From assembly GCA_051418075.1 (NCBI GenBank), contig JBPRGG010000029.1, positions 1 through 64,000 of the forward strand: 64,000 nucleotides of DNA, in the 5' to 3' direction. A program made the position numbers and the translations under genes. This document shows positions 1 through 10,693 of the stretch, one piece after another; the stretch's first letter is position 1; each line of letters opens with the position of its first letter. This stretch comes from JBPRGG01 sp051418075. GTDB lineage: Bacteria; Bacteroidota; Bacteroidia; Cytophagales; Cyclobacteriaceae. The notes beneath the pieces are model-generated. The model searched no databases and had not been told where the DNA came from. It worked only from the letters and a program-made list of their open reading frames with translations.

Positions 1-2635
1 TAACATTAATGCTTTTCCATGTTAAAAAATTATCCTTATATATGCAATCGGATATTCTTAAATTAAATCCTTTGTATTCAATATTGCCATTGAATTTCAG
101 ATTGGTAAGTTCTCCCTTTTCTAAATTAAATTTATCAATTAATAGCTCTGAATTAATTTCCTCGTGACTTGCTTTGATTTTTTCTCCAGAAATACTAATT
201 ATCTCCAGATTTTGATTGAATGAAAGCTCTAATTCTTCAGGATTTATTTTCAAGCCATATGCCTTCAATTCAAATTTAGACATATTTAATGTCGCTGTTA
301 CCGTCGATCTTTCATACACCACATCTAGCACAAACTTACCCTGCGTGCCTTTTATCTTATCCACCGTAATTTTACCCCTACCATTCAGCATTTTAAACTC
401 GTTTTTAGGCAAGTCATATTCGGCTCCCACATTTAAAGAATTGATGGTACACTGAAAACCTTTGGCTTTGTATTTATAACCCTCCATGGCTCTTACAGTG
501 CCTTTCAATTTGTAATTTTGGTTGATGCTACCACCAGTTAATGCAGCATAAGGTTTTTTAGGGTCGCTACCGGGTTGGTTTAAACTTATATTAATTCCCG
601 AGATATTCGTAAAATTAAAATGGCCATTAAAACCACTATTTTCTGAAGCAGCAAACTCAAAATTGTATTTTCCCTTTAATCCGGACTTTAAGGTAATATA
701 CTTATCTAACTTCTTGTCTTCCGTCAACTCGGTATATAAATCCACCCGGCCACTTAAATTTCCTTCTCCATCAATGGCTAAACTGGCCCCGGTGGCCCGG
801 GTGGAAAAAAAAGCTACATCAAGTATTGGAAGTGGTTTGCTTGGTCGCCAGGTAATTTTGGCTGATTTGAGCTTGGTTTTATCCTTACAATCGCAGGTAT
901 ATTCTATTTTGGCTTGTTCAATATTGAATTTCTGACTGCCCAGATATACATCTCCTATTTGAAGGGTGAAGGAGATGTCGTCAGAAGAATAACTGCATGC
1001 TCCCTTGCTTTTATTAGTTGGTTCAGGTTCCTGATCAAACTTTATTTGAATGGGGCCAAATGATCTGTCACCAGGAACCTCTGCTATTGGCATCTGGCCA
1101 GTTTGTCTTAAATTATAGGTTATAGTATCCTTACCATCAGTCAGCCAGATCTCCTCCCCGGCGTAAGTCATGTTATCGCCAGGCTGATAAACCTGGCTGG
1201 CTTTGGTCTTCCCGGAAAAACTCCAAGCTAATTCCTTGTCTATCGGTTGTCCAAACACATTGACTGCGGTCAAATCATAACTGTTTTTATTCCTGGCAGG
1301 ATCTTTTTTCAATTCAATGGTTTGACCGGGTTCATAGCTGATTTTATCATACATGAGGGCAGCCAAAGTAGACAAACGGGGATCATCTGTGGAAACTAAT
1401 TTTACCGGAAAATCAAATGGCTGATTATATAAGCTTACCCGGATGTAGGCTAAATTGGACTCTATTGGTAAATTGATGGTTGGCCCTGTAGCATTTGGTC
1501 CGCTTTGCCAATGCATATATCCCTTGAAACTGATCCAATGGTCAAGATCATCCATCAGACCAAATGATAAGGAAACCGTTTCTCCCACCAGCAATCCATC
1601 CAGGGTGTCTTTTTGGTTGAACCGGGTATCTGCTCTTTTCAAACAAAATCTCTGATCATTAATCAGGTAAACGGTGGCAATATTGAAATTTTTCTCCTCA
1701 TCTTCCTTATTTTTTAATTCTAAGACTATTTTGGTGACCTTATCCTCAGGATTTAACTGAATCGCTGCATTACGATCCAACTTTTCTTCATTGACCAGGA
1801 ATGTTCCTTCTTTTTCCTTGACCCGGTATTTATCAGAAATTCCAATCAAGGAAAATTGCTCAAAGAACTGTTCTTTTAAGGACGACGGAATCATAAAGGT
1901 ATCTGGTAGCTGGTTTACAGATACAATATCGAGATTTTTTTTATTTTTATAAAATTTTTTTAACTCTTCTATCTTTTTTTTATCAAATTCTGGCTCAAAA
2001 GCAGTGTAATATAAATTGTTGTTTTGGGGGAAAACGGCCAGGTAATCTTCAGGGTTATATCTTGGATTGACCTGGTAAAACATTTGAATGACATCCTTGA
2101 TGTACATGGTGTATTTTTTGGCTTTATCCCGGTGAAGCTTTTTTTCCTCCAATTCAGGTTGTTCTATGACATCATTCAATCCTTCTGTATACCCCAAAGT
2201 CACCATCAAATTTTCAGCAATTTGAGGAAGATCCTTTTGAACACTTTTAAACTGATGAACCTGATCAAATGTAAGTACGATCATCTCTTTATATTCATTT
2301 GAGTGTATAGCACCCTTTATGCCTTCTTGTAATGCCTGTTGCAAGGAATCCGTCTGAAGACTATCATTGACAAAATGATACTGTGAAATAACCACGAAAT
2401 TGATATCCGGGTAATCCATTTCAAATATATTAATCAGAGAATCCATGGAATTTCTGGTGGCTTGATCAATAGGGTCATCCTGATAAAAGAACAAGTTGGA
2501 CTGTCTGCTATCATTGGCTGATATGATCAATTTTTCGATCTGCCGGCTGTATTGCGTATAAAAACCAGATGCAAAGGCCGTCAAATTTTGGTTAATCAGT
2601 AACAGGGCCAACAGGAGTGTTTTGGTTGGTTTCAT
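1..2635 (-). CDS. Large secreted protein of unknown function, 3' end beyond window
   Basis: The frame is open from the ATG at 2635 to base 1 (about 878 codons), so the gene is cut by the window edge and its C-terminus is missing. The N-terminus (MKPTKTLLLALLLINQNLTA) is a good Sec signal peptide. The first ~300 residues look globular and mixed alpha/beta. Beyond about residue 350 the chain becomes beta-rich, and a short Cys cluster (YTCDCKD) lies near residue 580. I recognise no family. The start overlaps the preceding 480-residue gene by 44 bp, so it is the tenth and last visible gene of the minus-strand surface operon and is probably translationally coupled. Secretion is well supported; function is unknown. 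Confidence 0.8.
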   Translation of the reverse strand, partial: MKPTKTLLLALLLINQNLTAFASGFYTQYSRQIEKLIISANDSRQSNLFFYQDDPIDQATRNSMDSLINIFEMDYPDINFVVISQYHFVNDSLQTDSLQQALQEGIKGAIHSNEYKEMIVLTFDQVHQFKSVQKDLPQIAENLMVTLGYTEGLNDVIEQPELEEKKLHRDKAKKYTMYIKDVIQMFYQVNPRYNPEDYLAVFPQNNNLYYTAFEPEFDKKKIEELKKFYKNKKNLDIVSVNQLPDTFMIPSSLKEQFFEQFSLIGISDKYRVKEKEGTFLVNEEKLDRNAAIQLNPEDKVTKIVLELKNKEDEEKNFNIATVYLINDQRFCLKRADTRFNQKDTLDGLLVGETVSLSFGLMDDLDHWISFKGYMHWQSGPNATGPTINLPIESNLAYIRVSLYNQPFDFPVKLVSTDDPRLSTLAALMYDKISYEPGQTIELKKDPARNKNSYDLTAVNVFGQPIDKELAWSFSGKTKASQVYQPGDNMTYAGEEIWLTDGKDTITYNLRQTGQMPIAEVPGDRSFGPIQIKFDQEPEPTNKSKGACSYSSDDISFTLQIGDVYLGSQKFNIEQAKIEYTCDCKDKTKLKSAKITWRPSKPLPILDVAFFSTRATGASLAIDGEGNLSGRVDLYTELTEDKKLDKYITLKSGLKGKYNFEFAASENSGFNGHFNFTNISGINISLNQPGSDPKKPYAALTGGSINQNYKLKGTVRAMEGYKYKAKGFQCTINSLNVGAEYDLPKNEFKMLNGRGKITVDKIKGTQGKFVLDVVYERSTVTATLNMSKFELKAYGLKINPEELELSFNQNLEIISISGEKIKASHEEINSELLIDKFNLEKGELTNLKFNGNIEYKGFNLRISDCIYKDNFLTWKSINV

Positions 2636-4034
2636 GAATCGATACAATTATGTTCTGGTTGATGTAATCTGTAATAATTTTTTTCACAGCAGCCTTTTGA
2701 GCCGGATCAGGATATTTTAGGATGAACCTGGCCAACAAGCGTCCACTGTTTTTTACCAGGTTATCCAAAAGGTTATTAAAAACTTTAGGGTCATTGATGG
2801 CAGCCCTTAGCAGTTCCTCCAAAAGAACATGTTGATTAATTTGGTATAGATTTCTATAGGTCTGAATAAAAATATCCAGCAGTTTACCTTTTTCAGGATG
2901 CTTTTTCAAATCTTCCACTTCCCCTGCAGAGAGTATTCTGCTGCCTTTCGTGTTATCAAGTCGAATAAATTGCAGGGTATTGTTCTGACCAAATACCGGG
3001 TTAAGCCCATTAAGTACTTGCTGCTGCTGATTTTCATCCTGGCTGAGCTGCATGCTATCTTTTCTAAGCGCTACCAGTTCACTGGTAGTGGATTGTTTTT
3101 TTTCCTTCAAAGCCTCCATCAACATGACTTGCAGAACTTCTTTCAGACTGGGTATGCCTTGGTCCGGTTTTGTAAATACTTTTAACCTTAGTGTATCATT
3201 CCCCCTAAAAATTTTAATAGGTGTTTCTCCTAAAGATAATGGTTGAAAAAAGGCTGAAGCACCATTAGCTGTGAGACCGGATCCCTGCCATCCGGCATAA
3301 ACCGGTTCTAGATGATGGTTGATGGCTGTAAATTCTATGACAGGTTCATCTTGCCATACTTCGATGGTCTGGCCCTGAGAAAAATACTGACCCTGATAAG
3401 CTACCATAAAATCAGGAAGAAGCGTTTTGCCAATTGACTGCTTTAGCGCCTCCAATCCTTTCATGATGGCCGAGTTCACCGGTTCAATAGTTTGGCTCAG
3501 TTCAGTAAATGATTGATCCTTTAGGGTTTGATTCATTAAATTATTGATGACAGCCAGGTTAAAAGTATCTTGAACAGTATACAGGTTCAGGCTGATCCTA
3601 AACTGATCGCTGGAAAGGGTATCCAAATAAATGAATAAATTTAAAGCAGGTGCATTTACTGGGTCATGCCATTCCAGGCTTATCTGATTGAGCCGGTCAA
3701 AAGTATTCTTTTGGATATTGTAAACCGGCACCGGATAAATATGAAGAAAATACTGGTGCTGGAATTCATCTAAAAGATAATTTAATTCAGGATTAAAACT
3801 GGCCTGATTGACCAAATTCAGTCCAAATGCATCCGTCAGCAGCTGCAGGTTAAAAGCATCAGAAGGCTGATAACCGGAATAATACATGAAAAAGCCCAAC
3901 CAACGGCCAAGATGAGAAATATTGTTCCCGCTCTTAGATTGAGCCGCAGAGGGATTGACAAGGCTGATTTGTAAAATCAAGATCAACCCGATCACCCACT
4001 TTGCCTGTATTGCTCTTTTTTTAATTTCCACCAT
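2592..4034 (-). CDS. Secreted protein of unknown function, 480 aa
   Basis: The product starts with a basic segment and a hydrophobic stretch ending in SAAQS, a typical Sec signal peptide. The mature part has no transmembrane segment and no type IX sorting tail. Residues ~20-210 form a globular domain. Residues ~215-290 are beta-rich and resemble an Ig-like fold. From ~300 on the chain is helical and rich in Lys, Glu and Gln. The start lies 4 bp after the stop of the TANFOR gene, and the 3' end overlaps the next gene by 44 bp, so it is a tightly packed operon member. No family was recognised. Its position suggests a periplasmic or surface partner of the giant proteins upstream; this is inference. 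Confidence 0.8.
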   Translation of the reverse strand: MVEIKKRAIQAKWVIGLILILQISLVNPSAAQSKSGNNISHLGRWLGFFMYYSGYQPSDAFNLQLLTDAFGLNLVNQASFNPELNYLLDEFQHQYFLHIYPVPVYNIQKNTFDRLNQISLEWHDPVNAPALNLFIYLDTLSSDQFRISLNLYTVQDTFNLAVINNLMNQTLKDQSFTELSQTIEPVNSAIMKGLEALKQSIGKTLLPDFMVAYQGQYFSQGQTIEVWQDEPVIEFTAINHHLEPVYAGWQGSGLTANGASAFFQPLSLGETPIKIFRGNDTLRLKVFTKPDQGIPSLKEVLQVMLMEALKEKKQSTTSELVALRKDSMQLSQDENQQQQVLNGLNPVFGQNNTLQFIRLDNTKGSRILSAGEVEDLKKHPEKGKLLDIFIQTYRNLYQINQHVLLEELLRAAINDPKVFNNLLDNLVKNSGRLLARFILKYPDPAQKAAVKKIITDYINQNIIVSIHETNQNTPVGPVTD

Positions 4035-4038
4035 AATT

Positions 4039-7000
4039 TCACAATGTTTTTTTGAAACCAGCTTTAAACCGGCATTTGATCAAGCCATTCAGCACATCTA
4101 TCTTCCCTTTGATATTGCCTTCCACCCAGGTAGGGGGCGGATCAAAATTTACCAAAAGGTCTGCTAAAACATATAATTCCACCAGTGTGAGGCTGCCTTG
4201 TTCTTTACCGAAGAGGTAATTGATCACATAATTCAACCTGACATTGGCATAAAGCTCCAACCAGAGCCCCGCTTTTAATAATCCTACTTCCGGATGATAT
4301 TTTAATCCAGCCAATACTCCAGCCGCCGCATGCCCCTGAGCCACGATTCCCAGGTCAACCAGTCCTAATTTCATGTCTACCCCGGCATTGAAATCCAGCG
4401 CCACACCTAAAGCGGCTTCCAGTTTCTGATTGTCCATCAAAAGGTATCCCATTCCTCCCCAGCCATTGCAGCCAGGAGTAACTTTTAACTTGTCGTCATA
4501 TGTGCCTACCTTCACCTGCCAATAATCAGGTAAAGTCTCCACTGCAAAATATCCGGTGGCACATAAGGCGGGAGATGCAATATCCACGGTAGCTTCTCCT
4601 AAAAAATGATCTTCGGCTGAATTATATTGAATCAGGATAGCCAGATTGGCCATAGCCCTGGGATCAGGTTGAAGCACTTTAGGCGTGGGACTTAATACTT
4701 GAAGATCTCCGGCCAAATCCAATTGCGTGTCATTTTCTGTGGCTGAAGTAATCAATTCTCCTTCCAGATTGAATCTGATCATCTTACCCTGATTGGAATG
4801 ATCAAAACAGATAAAGCGGAAATAACCTCCCTGTTTTACTGAGGGGTCAGGGACAATTGATTGACCTGCTGATTCCCGCATGTGCTTATATACCCTGGCC
4901 GAGGCAGCTACCATATCCACATAGCCCAAATTTACCGGTTGGTTTAAAGCTTTGGGAGATTTGTTAATGGCTCCTCCCGGATATTGGGTATCATCTGCAG
5001 CTACCTGGGCAAACCAAAAATCATCTCCCTGATTGGTTTTTCCATTAATGTAATGCCCTTTCAGAGGTATATTTTTGGGTTTTTTGATCAGGAGGTTTAC
5101 ATCTGCTTTCCAACAGTCGCCATAGATTGGGTGGTCAGCTTCAAAAGTGGTTTGACCCGTCATTTCCAGCCAGGCATTTTTTATTTTAATATTGGATGCG
5201 GCCAAAGCCAATTTTCCTTTGGTATCTTTAGACTTCAGGGAAGTAAAAACCAAACCCGTTTGTACCAGGTTATTAGAAAGTGAACCTTCTTTTACCACCG
5301 ATTGGCTTAACTTTTCCATTCCAACATCTTCCAGCAGGCGGGCTATGTTTTCTGGTTGTATCATTTTAGTAGAAAAATCCCTGAGCATATCATCCAGAAT
5401 TTTCTGTGGATTGAGATCATTCACAGCCATTTTAGCCGTATTGCTGATTCTTTGTTTTATGGCTCCGGGATGAAGATAGTCTTGTAAAAATCTTTTAGTA
5501 GTGTTTTTACCTAATAGTGTCAGTTCTTTTAATATTTCTTGTTGCAGGTAATTTTTATTCATTTTACCTTCCAGACAAGCAATAATACCTTTTGCAATTT
5601 TGGTCCGAATAGCCTGGTTAATTAGCTCAGGGATGGTGTGACCAATTTCTGTGGTTAGAGGTCCGGATATATTCTGCCGGATAGATGATTTTAATGAGTT
5701 TCCCAGGTTTTGATTTAATGCCAATGAAGTAGATTGTGTTATTTCATCAAGTATTTGTTGGTCATCGATTTCCCCCAGGTCAATAGCATCGGCAGCTGAC
5801 ATTGACAGGCGTATCATAAGTGTATCCACTTTCCTTCCAATGAACTGCAGGCCCTGGGTGGTTTGAACTTTGATCAGAGAATCAATTTTATGGGTTACAG
5901 CTTTAGCGGTGGAATCTATGGTTATGGTTATCGGTGAAGCTAATTCCTCAGCAAATCCTTCAATAATGCCATCAACCAATTGGGCTTGTTTGGATGATAA
6001 CTTTTCGTAAAATCCTTTTTTAGGATTATTGAGATCGGCGGTTTTCAATGAATCCCCAGATTCAATAAGCGGCCTATCTGTTTCCACCGGCACTTCTTTG
6101 TCAATCAGGTTATCAGCAATTCCGACCTGTTCCAACTGTTGTTGTCGAAAAGCAAAGGTCTGTCTATTTATCTTTTGTTCTAAATCCTGGGTGAACTCCC
6201 GGGGAGTATATTTTTTTGATGAAGATTTTGTTTTAGTCTGAGGTGTCCAGGATCCGGCGGAAAAGGTGGGATTGGAAGCCTGGTATAGCGTGTCCAGCCA
6301 ATCGTTAGCTTGAACAGCATAAATGGCAGAGATTGGAGGTCCTTTTAATCCACTGATATCCTCGGAAAGGTTGATTTGGAAAGCAGCTCCAAAGGCATAA
6401 AAATTCTGATCGCGGCCGGCTCCAATCTGGTCTACAGTGATTGGATACTGATTAATCCGGCCATTGGCTTGCTGTTGTAAAGTCATACTGCCATTGGGTA
6501 AGCCGAAACCAATTTCCTGATTAGCCCAGATTTTAAATTGAGCCAGATTGGATAATTTTATATCTAAAGCAGGCCAATGCAGGTCTAACACAGTGGCTAA
6601 ATGATCATTACCCTGGAATTCCGCTTTTCTAATGTTTAATGTCACTTGCTGATAAGGATCATCCTGGTTGAGGACCAAAGCATAATCTATCAGGTCGAGG
6701 TATCCCGGAGTGAAGCCATTGTAACTGAGTGGTATGGTAAAAGATTGAGAGCTTTTCTGATCCAGAAAAGGAACCATGAGTTTACCTTTCAGGTATCCTT
6801 CCATTAAAACACCCTGATTTATATGCACTTTCAGGTTGGTAAAATCACAGTCAAAGGAGTTGCTGATGCCATTCAAATTGATTTGATGATCAATCTGGCA
6901 ATTTAATCCCTGGCCATCAATCCAGGCATAGGCTTGTTCAGATGGGTTTTGAACCAGGTGAAGATAAATAGAGTCCAGCTCAATTTGCTGATGTTTGTCG

Positions 7001-9012
7001 ATATCCGGAAGCATGGAAACCTGGTATTGATCCAAAAAGATTCCTTTCCAGTTATTTTTCATGAAAGGATGGGAAGGAGATTTTGATTCAGACAGATCAA
7101 TGGTTGCTTTATTACTTTTAATAAGTAAACCGGTATTGCTGATGGCTGCCAGTTCAAGTTGATTGATGATATGCTGGCTTTCCAGATAAAGCAGGTTAAT
7201 GGCATTGTCAAATTCCAGGAATTGATGCCCAAAATTTGCCATATCTTTCAGTTTGACTTCTCCATCAAATTTCACCTTATACTGGTTATCCAACACGAAA
7301 AACCTGGATGTTGTATCGATTTTCATGGTGAATCCAAAAGGATCCAGTAAATCAAAATCCTTTTCCTGAACCGTGCAACTACCGGTGATTTTAAAGTCCT
7401 CATATTCAAACCAGGCTGATCGGGAAACTACTTGTGCTTTCTGCTGGTCCAGCGTAGGATGAGGGAAGGGCCATTTGATATTACCCCAAACCCTTAAACC
7501 CTGGTTATTCAGGATGATTTGCGCTCCTTCAAAATAAGCTGAATCATTTTCTTCCAATTCAGGAGCTAATGCAATAGGATCAAGTTGACCCGCATCAATA
7601 ATTAATTCGCCGGATTCCAGTAAGTTAGATGTCTTCGTTTCTTTGATCCTGATATGACTGAATTTGGCCGGTAATTCCTTCTGTTTGTACAATACAAGGG
7701 CTTCACCGGATAAATCTTTAAGATTTCCGGATTTGATCCTGGTTACTTTTACCGGAATGTCATTGACATAAAAATACTCAATCAAAGCAGGTCCACGAAA
7801 AACTCCCACGGAGCTGGTAGCCACCTCCTGGTTTCCGGAATGGGCCTTTACCTGCCAGGCATATAACTGGCCGGGAGTGAATATTGTATCCTGAGCTGCA
7901 ATTTTTTTGGTGAAGTTGCCCTGAGAGTAGATATGAGCTGATTTGTGGCTGTAAAAAGAGGGATTGTGTACCATGGCCTCACTGGAATCCTGACCTTCAT
8001 TTAGTGCTACAATTGAAAGCTCATAAATAAATGGCTGATTGGTGATTTTTTTATCCGGAGCGGTCCATTTAAAAAGCTTATGATCTCTTTGGGCAAATGA
8101 ATGGCGATTTTCCGGCCCAAGTAATTGAATGTTTGCATTTTCGGGATATCCATAATAGAATACACATGGTTCAGAGATCCCCTGGTTCTTAAAAACATCT
8201 TTTCCATTTAAATCAACTGCCTGGACCTCAAAAATATACTGTTTACCTGTTTCCAATACCGGATCTGCCAGAGAGTAGGAATAGGAAGGACTGAACAAAA
8301 ATGCAGATTCAAAAATTTGCCTGGCCTGACCATTTACCAGGGCATATTTTGGATCTTCCAAAAAGTCTGTGACTTCATGTAAACGTAGGATATATTGCAG
8401 GTCAATATTTTCTGTCAGGGATAAATTGACTGGTTGCCACTGAAAATTAATATTTTGGGAGGGGTCAGGCTGGATAAAAGACTGACAAGCTGGTTGAATG
8501 AGGTTGGGAGGATCTTTTAGCTGTACCCAACCTGAACCGCAGGAAACCAGGGAAAGCGGCACTCCTGCATGATAATCCAGGACCTGGATGCAAAAATTGT
8601 AAAAACCCTCAGGCAGACGACCGGTTTGTAGAAAAGCAGATGCCCCGCTACCATTTATATTCAGGTTTTCAGGTAATAAATATTCATAAAAATCACTACC
8701 TGTGAGGCTATGGGCCATCCCAGGTGACAAATTGATGGGGGATTGGGGAATAAAGTTTTTCCTGGTCTTCAGTTTGATATTTGAACTACTGATGGTAATG
8801 GATATCTTGACATCCCAGGAGGGTTCATTATAATCAGTAAAAATTAACTGGCAAGAAAGACTTTGATTGACTGAGGATGAAAAATCACTCAGATAAACCG
8901 GAACAGGAAAGCTCAGGTTCGTATTAACCTGAACCGGCATTTTTACCTGGCTCAAACTAATGTTGGCAGAAAATATCAGTATTATGATAATATAATGTCG
9001 TATTTTGATCAT
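4039..9012 (-). CDS. TANFOR-domain giant secreted protein, 1657 aa
   Basis: A Sec signal peptide (residues 1-21, ending SLSQ) is followed at ~25-170 by a region matching the Bacteroidota TANFOR domain as I know it: polar strands, a LSPGMAHSLTGSD segment, and the LPEGFYNFCIQVLDYHAG signature followed by a cysteine. Two fibronectin-III-like segments follow (~170-290 and ~290-410), then a long beta-rich stretch with many LxLxN repeats. A helical region at ~990-1230 is rich in Ile, Lys and Gln. The C-terminal ~230 residues are Gly-rich and barrel-like. TANFOR proteins are found in Bacteroidota next to PorP/SprF genes and their function is unknown. Here the gene starts 1 bp after the beta-barrel gene. 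The family call rests on remembered signatures. Confidence 0.8.
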   Translation of the reverse strand: MIKIRHYIIIILIFSANISLSQVKMPVQVNTNLSFPVPVYLSDFSSSVNQSLSCQLIFTDYNEPSWDVKISITISSSNIKLKTRKNFIPQSPINLSPGMAHSLTGSDFYEYLLPENLNINGSGASAFLQTGRLPEGFYNFCIQVLDYHAGVPLSLVSCGSGWVQLKDPPNLIQPACQSFIQPDPSQNINFQWQPVNLSLTENIDLQYILRLHEVTDFLEDPKYALVNGQARQIFESAFLFSPSYSYSLADPVLETGKQYIFEVQAVDLNGKDVFKNQGISEPCVFYYGYPENANIQLLGPENRHSFAQRDHKLFKWTAPDKKITNQPFIYELSIVALNEGQDSSEAMVHNPSFYSHKSAHIYSQGNFTKKIAAQDTIFTPGQLYAWQVKAHSGNQEVATSSVGVFRGPALIEYFYVNDIPVKVTRIKSGNLKDLSGEALVLYKQKELPAKFSHIRIKETKTSNLLESGELIIDAGQLDPIALAPELEENDSAYFEGAQIILNNQGLRVWGNIKWPFPHPTLDQQKAQVVSRSAWFEYEDFKITGSCTVQEKDFDLLDPFGFTMKIDTTSRFFVLDNQYKVKFDGEVKLKDMANFGHQFLEFDNAINLLYLESQHIINQLELAAISNTGLLIKSNKATIDLSESKSPSHPFMKNNWKGIFLDQYQVSMLPDIDKHQQIELDSIYLHLVQNPSEQAYAWIDGQGLNCQIDHQINLNGISNSFDCDFTNLKVHINQGVLMEGYLKGKLMVPFLDQKSSQSFTIPLSYNGFTPGYLDLIDYALVLNQDDPYQQVTLNIRKAEFQGNDHLATVLDLHWPALDIKLSNLAQFKIWANQEIGFGLPNGSMTLQQQANGRINQYPITVDQIGAGRDQNFYAFGAAFQINLSEDISGLKGPPISAIYAVQANDWLDTLYQASNPTFSAGSWTPQTKTKSSSKKYTPREFTQDLEQKINRQTFAFRQQQLEQVGIADNLIDKEVPVETDRPLIESGDSLKTADLNNPKKGFYEKLSSKQAQLVDGIIEGFAEELASPITITIDSTAKAVTHKIDSLIKVQTTQGLQFIGRKVDTLMIRLSMSAADAIDLGEIDDQQILDEITQSTSLALNQNLGNSLKSSIRQNISGPLTTEIGHTIPELINQAIRTKIAKGIIACLEGKMNKNYLQQEILKELTLLGKNTTKRFLQDYLHPGAIKQRISNTAKMAVNDLNPQKILDDMLRDFSTKMIQPENIARLLEDVGMEKLSQSVVKEGSLSNNLVQTGLVFTSLKSKDTKGKLALAASNIKIKNAWLEMTGQTTFEADHPIYGDCWKADVNLLIKKPKNIPLKGHYINGKTNQGDDFWFAQVAADDTQYPGGAINKSPKALNQPVNLGYVDMVAASARVYKHMRESAGQSIVPDPSVKQGGYFRFICFDHSNQGKMIRFNLEGELITSATENDTQLDLAGDLQVLSPTPKVLQPDPRAMANLAILIQYNSAEDHFLGEATVDIASPALCATGYFAVETLPDYWQVKVGTYDDKLKVTPGCNGWGGMGYLLMDNQKLEAALGVALDFNAGVDMKLGLVDLGIVAQGHAAAGVLAGLKYHPEVGLLKAGLWLELYANVRLNYVINYLFGKEQGSLTLVELYVLADLLVNFDPPPTWVEGNIKGKIDVLNGLIKCRFKAGFKKTL

Positions 9013-9013
9013 A

Positions 9014-10693
9014 TCAGAGTCTGATTCTGTAATTGATGGTTCCTTTGAACTCCCGAAATGAGCCGGTTTCCTGTTTTGGTATTTTTTTTCTGGTTAAGCT
9101 GGTATTCAATTGAAGGTTTTGTTTTTTGGATAAAGGCCAAATGATGCCAAACCTGCTATTTTGGGTGTTTCCTGTAGATTTTCCATTCGTTTGATGTTGT
9201 TGATAGATTGCCTGGAAACTTAATTTTAACTTTTCCTTCAGGATAGACCTATTGATTACAATGACCGGCCCCATTGAAAAAGTTTCGGCACTGACCATCG
9301 AAATATTATTCAAATTGCAGGACAAATTCAAAGCGGTATTGGAAGCAGAATGCTGCCCGTTAAATCCGGCATTCAGGTTATAATATTTTGAATGATTCTC
9401 ATTATTATCCTGCGCCTTTTGATAGTTTGTGATCAGGATGAATGACTTTTTCAATTCTTCCCCTGGCAATTGGTAATTAAGGCCAAAAGCGCTGTTGGCA
9501 TTTACCTGGCGAAAAAAAACAGTGTCCGGGTTAATTCCGGTAGTACTTCTCACAAATTGCTGCAGGGTTGAACGTGTACTGTAATTGGCATAACTTCCAT
9601 TGAAGTTAAACTTATCATTGATAGACCAGGATAAGGCCATATTACCCACCATCCTTCTGGATTGGTGGATCCGTTCCTTTTGAAGGTCATTTTTTTCCAT
9701 ACCTCCATTAAGCTGAAGATTTATTTTTTTAAACAATAAAAAATTGATTCCGGCTGTCATATCCAGGAGATCATTATTCAGATATGGTGCACCCAATGAA
9801 CGGTAATCAGATCCTATTCTGCGGTAATTAAGGTTCAACTGGACTTGCTTAATATCATAGGTGAACTTGGCCGAAATGGCTCCATTGGTTCGACTGGAAG
9901 CTCTGGGTTGATATAAATTGCCAAAATTGTTAATGTAGGTGTATTGTTCCAGGGTCAATTCCGGGGTTCTGATATCTTTGGTAAACGCACTGAGGGCATA
10001 TTCAAACTCAAACCGAATAGATTTTAAAATTTTTTGCTGTAGGTGAGTACTTAAGATCAGATTAGAAGCGGGTGTGATTTGATTCTCCCTGGCAGTACTA
10101 TCAGGTAAAGATTGAGGATCATCATGCGCTTTAAATAATACAAAAGCATATTCATTATCTTGTTTTTTGTAAGTTAATTGAGCACCTTGTCCCCTTCTTT
10201 CATAAAGCGGAATACCGGTATAGGATCTTGATATACCAGCTTTTTGTAAACGACCATAAAAACTCTTTACTTTAAACGGAATGTTTTGGGCATCATATTC
10301 CAAACCTATCCCTAAAAACTGGTGGCCGTTGATGGTATATTCAGAAAAACATAAACTTCTATAGCCAAAATGGCCGGTGAAAGCTTTATAGGAGGGGCTT
10401 ATGCCAAAATGATTGAAAGGTTTAGGATGGGTAAAAGATTTGGTTTGACTGCTAAAATTGGCTGAAAAGGGAGCTTTAACAGGTCCTAGTGAGATGGTTG
10501 TGTTTGCTTGTATTAACCAAAAGAAAGGATCCCTTCTGTCGTCTATTCCTTTCACCTGGTAAAATGAAGAAGACACCTGAAGATTGCCTTCAACGGAGGT
10601 TTTCCATTCTATTTTTTCAAGATCCGTCTGGGCTGAAACTTTAGTGAAAATTAAAGTGACCATTGATAAGATGATTTGAAAGTGTTTACTCAT
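9014..10693 (-). CDS. Outer-membrane beta-barrel protein
   Basis: The preferred start is the ATG at 10693, which gives a clean signal peptide (MSKHFQIILSMVTLIFTKVSAQ). An upstream in-frame ATG at 10723 would add ten polar residues and a 38-bp overlap with the PorP gene, whereas 10693 overlaps by only 8 bp. The mature protein (~535 aa) consists of alternating-hydrophobicity strands with many Asn, Tyr and Arg residues at strand ends. It finishes in a typical last strand (FKGTINYRIRL). No plug or TonB box is visible. It sits between the PorP/SprF fusion and the TANFOR gene and probably serves as an outer-membrane channel or anchor of the same apparatus. The exact family was not recognised. Confidence 0.8.
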   Translation of the reverse strand: MSKHFQIILSMVTLIFTKVSAQTDLEKIEWKTSVEGNLQVSSSFYQVKGIDDRRDPFFWLIQANTTISLGPVKAPFSANFSSQTKSFTHPKPFNHFGISPSYKAFTGHFGYRSLCFSEYTINGHQFLGIGLEYDAQNIPFKVKSFYGRLQKAGISRSYTGIPLYERRGQGAQLTYKKQDNEYAFVLFKAHDDPQSLPDSTARENQITPASNLILSTHLQQKILKSIRFEFEYALSAFTKDIRTPELTLEQYTYINNFGNLYQPRASSRTNGAISAKFTYDIKQVQLNLNYRRIGSDYRSLGAPYLNNDLLDMTAGINFLLFKKINLQLNGGMEKNDLQKERIHQSRRMVGNMALSWSINDKFNFNGSYANYSTRSTLQQFVRSTTGINPDTVFFRQVNANSAFGLNYQLPGEELKKSFILITNYQKAQDNNENHSKYYNLNAGFNGQHSASNTALNLSCNLNNISMVSAETFSMGPVIVINRSILKEKLKLSFQAIYQQHQTNGKSTGNTQNSRFGIIWPLSKKQNLQLNTSLTRKKIPKQETGSFREFKGTINYRIRL

